Assembly: GCF_009870125.1 (NCBI RefSeq)
Contig: NC_046679.1
Span: 7,812,001 to 7,876,000, forward strand
Reading direction: 5' to 3'
DNA: 64,000 nucleotides
DNA from: Drosophila pseudoobscura
Lineage: Eukaryota > Arthropoda > Insecta > Diptera > Drosophilidae
Shown here: one piece after another, positions 61,549 through 64,000 of the stretch
Numbering within the stretch: position 1 is the first letter of the stretch
How the letters are laid out: each line of letters opens with the position of its first letter
Made by a program: the position numbers and the translations under genes
Notes under the pieces: model-generated
Databases searched by the model: none
Told to the model about the DNA's origin: nothing
What the model saw: the letters and a program-made list of their open reading frames with translations, nothing else

Positions 61549-64000
61549 ATGACAATTACGTACACGGGTGAAGTGGCCACTTGTCGCGGCTTTGGCTGCT
61601 TTCTCAAATTGTTGCTCAGGTGAGTGGAGTTAAAGTCTTATGTACATTGTTCAGCCATTCAGCATATACATATAGACAGTACAAAATTGCTAGCTGGCTG
61701 TTAATTATAGAGCACTGACACAGTTCAGACAATTGGTGGGGATAACCCCACACAGCCCACAATCCCCACAGAGCGGCATTCCGAACAATTGCCGCAATTG
61801 CAAATTACACGAATAGAACTTTTCCACTTTCTTTCATGGTGCAAACTGCACTGAAATTGCTGTCCCCCCCACAAGAGTGGGTTGTAATCTGAGCCCGATG
61901 TAGACTCATATGTCTGACATCTGTCAGGGCTTGTTGTCTGAATTATAATTTAATAACGAAGAGCCACTCGTGGGGTGTGTGCACCCGCATATCCTCCCTT
62001 CACGCGTAACTGATAAGGCCTGATTATTGCGATTATTACGAATGATAGGTCAATCAATGGAGCATTTGATGACCTAATAAACGTGCCATCAGAATTAACC
62101 TGAGATGAAATTGGAATCTCCCACTATGCGTATGAATCAGCTGGTCCTACCAAGAAAATACTTGGCAAAAAGTTTCCCAAAAACCATATAAATTTGTTTC
62201 TGCTTGCCCGATTAAGGGGCACCCATTCTGGGCCTAAGATATCGTACGAGTCTTTATTATATCACGCATTGTACGACTGATAAGCTGTGCAAATGCCGCA
62301 CATTTCGGGAGGGATTGTTTACCTTCCGAGCACCAGTCAAATGTATTTTATGACGTTTGACTGTCAACAACAAGTGGCCTATTTTATCGGCCCATGTCTG
62401 AGGACTAACTTTGGCCATGACGTAGCCGTTCCAGTTGCGGCAAGTGTCTCATCCTCAGACAGAGTGTCGCTGGCCAACGGAAGATCAATTGGGAATCCGT
62501 AACGCTACTTTGGCAATCGATTACGATTACGGCTGATAAGGGCAATACTCGGCTATATGCTGATTAGCCTGACGTGTCCGGTCTATTTACATAGGCTGAT
62601 GTACAGCAAGACGAGTGTATTTATGATCCTTTTCGATTGCAGATGGCGCGGAAGCATTTACAAGCTGGTCTGGCTGGATCTGTTGGCCTTCCTCACCATC
62701 TATTATGTTATCAATATGGTATATCGGTTCGCTCTCAATCCCACCCAGAAGGAGTGAGTACATCCACAATTTTGTCTATATATTTTGCTTAACTGATGTT
62801 CCATTTGCAGGACCTTCGAGGCCATCGTTCAGTACTGCGATAGTTATAGTGATCTCATACCCCTCTCCTTCGTGCTGGGCTTCTATGTGTCCATCGTGAT
62901 GACCCGCTGGTGGAACCAGTACACCTCCATACCCTGGCCGGATCCCATCGCCGTCTTCGTCAGCTCCAATGTGCACGGCCAGGACGAGCGGGGACGCATG
63001 ATGAGGCGCACCATCATGCGATATGCCTGCCTTTGCCTGACCATGGTGCTGGCGAATGTGTCGCCGCGGGTGAAGAAGCGTTTCCCGGGACTCGATAATC
63101 TGGTGGAGGCTGGTCTGCTCAACGACAACGAGCGCACCATCATCGAGGCCATGAACAAGTCCTTTCCGCGACCCTCCAAGCATTGGCTGCCGATTGTCTG
63201 GGCCGCCAGCATCATCACCCGCGCCCGGAAGGAGGGACGGATCCGAGATGACTTCGCCGTGAAGACCATCATCGATGAGCTGAACAAGTTCCGGGGCCAG
63301 TGCGGACTCCTGATCAGCTACGACACGATCAGTGTGCCCCTGGTCTACACCCAGGTGGTCACACTGGCCGTGTACTCGTACTTTCTTACCTGCTGCATGG
63401 GCCAGCAGTGGATCGACGGGAAGGTGGTGGGCAACACCAGCTACCTGAACAAGGTGGATCTGTACTTCCCGGTCTTCACCACGCTGCAGTTCTTCTTCTA
63501 CATGGGCTGGCTGAAGGTGGCCGAGTCCCTGATCAATCCCTTTGGGGAGGACGATGATGACTTCGAGGTAAACAGAAAGGAGACTCCACCAGCCAAGAAC
63601 CTCTTTTAAAGACGATATATTTCTTGAAGGTCAACTGGATGGTGGACCGCAATCTGCAGGTCTCCTACCTGATTGTCGACGAGATGCATCACGACCATCC
63701 CGAACTGCTCAAGGATCAGTACTGGGACGAGGTGTTCCCCAACGAGCTGCCCTACACCATAGCCGCGGAGCGTTTCCGCGAGAACCATCCGGAGCCGTCC
63801 ACTGCCAAGATCGAGGTGCCCAAGAGCGCGGCCATGCCCTCGACGATGTCCTCCGTGCGCATCGATGAAATGGTTGGTAATGATACTGCCGCCCCCACTG
63901 CCGTTGCCCCAATCAACACCATGCCGCCCGTCGCCGAACAGGCGGAGGGCGTGCCCCTGCAGGCAGTGACCTATGACTTTCCCAAAGGCTCGCCAGATGA
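61549..64000 (+). CDS. Best1: Bestrophin 1 chloride channel (3' end off window)
   Basis: Exons: 61549-61619, 62643-62753, 62811-63567 and 63630 to the window edge, GT-AG introns, 436 residues visible. The start MTITYTGEVATCRGFGCF and RWRGSIYK (24-31) match the bestrophin N-terminus. Also diagnostic are PLSFVLGFYVSIVMTRWWNQ (pore and neck region), WPDP, YACLCLTMVLANVSPRVKKRFP, and the acidic cluster NPFGEDDDDFE (303-313) that forms the calcium clasp, followed by VNWMVDRNLQVS. Bestrophins are pentameric calcium-activated anion channels in the plasma membrane; fly Best1 carries volume- and calcium-regulated chloride current. The conserved ~370-residue core is complete here; the window cuts off in the variable, Pro/Ala-rich cytoplasmic tail. 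The upstream neighbours appear functionally unrelated. Confidence 0.97.
61620..62642 (+). other. Best1: Best1 intron between coding exons 1 and 2
   Basis: Donor AG|GTGAGT, acceptor TTCGATTGCAG. 1.0 kb. No other feature seen. Confidence 0.85.

Noticed and set aside
62872..63609. Best1 ending at the stop after 63,600 (NRKETPPAKNLF)
   Set aside because: That is read-through into the intron; splicing at 63,567 to 63,630 restores the bestrophin sequence VNWMVDRNLQVS.

Overview
The window is nuclear DNA from a Drosophila. It has fly-sized introns, long AT-rich non-coding stretches with many CA/TG, GTT and GAGA-type microsatellites, and fly orthologues of Synapsin, Timp and Bestrophin 1, which sit on Muller element E (3R in D. 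melanogaster). A dispersed repeat at about 58.2-58.6 kb has text I recognise from obscura-group repeats (ISY/SGM/DINE-1 type), so I infer an obscura-group species. That species call rests on recall, not alignment.

Layout. At the left edge lie the first exons of a minus-strand TBC1D30-like Rab-GAP gene (124-8,613, running off the window at its 3' end), with a ~7 kb first major intron. A decayed retroelement-like patch (~9.0-10.0 kb) separates it from a compact cluster: a 114-aa PIERCE1-like axonemal microtubule inner protein (minus, 10,242-10,649), divergent from a 168-aa MCFD2-like EF-hand protein (plus, 10,925-11,616), which converges on an unrecognised 240-aa membrane/secreted protein (minus, 11,860-12,704).

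The centre is the Synapsin gene (minus, coding 35,327 down to 15,408). Its exons show an in-frame UAG followed by 456 further open codons (the known readthrough architecture), a probable CUG start, and the RRFS kinase site that is a known A-to-I editing target. Timp (plus, 31,274-32,118) is nested inside the large Syn intron, the SYN/TIMP nesting conserved to vertebrates. The same intron holds an alternating A/B higher-order minisatellite (27.1-28.0 kb).

To the right, a ZP-domain transmembrane gene (plus, coding 42,227-55,908, 402 aa, nine coding exons) has an 8 kb intron after its signal-peptide exon, and a good Inr+MTE core promoter lies upstream at 40,560. The window ends inside Best1 (plus, coding from 61,549, truncated at 64,000), a calcium-activated chloride channel whose probable 5' UTR begins at or next to the obscura-type repeat.

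The genes do not form one pathway. They are a housekeeping/neuronal/epithelial mix, with nesting, divergent and convergent arrangements. I saw no tRNA, rRNA, CRISPR or bacterial features. Exon limits were read by eye from splice signals and reading-frame continuity.
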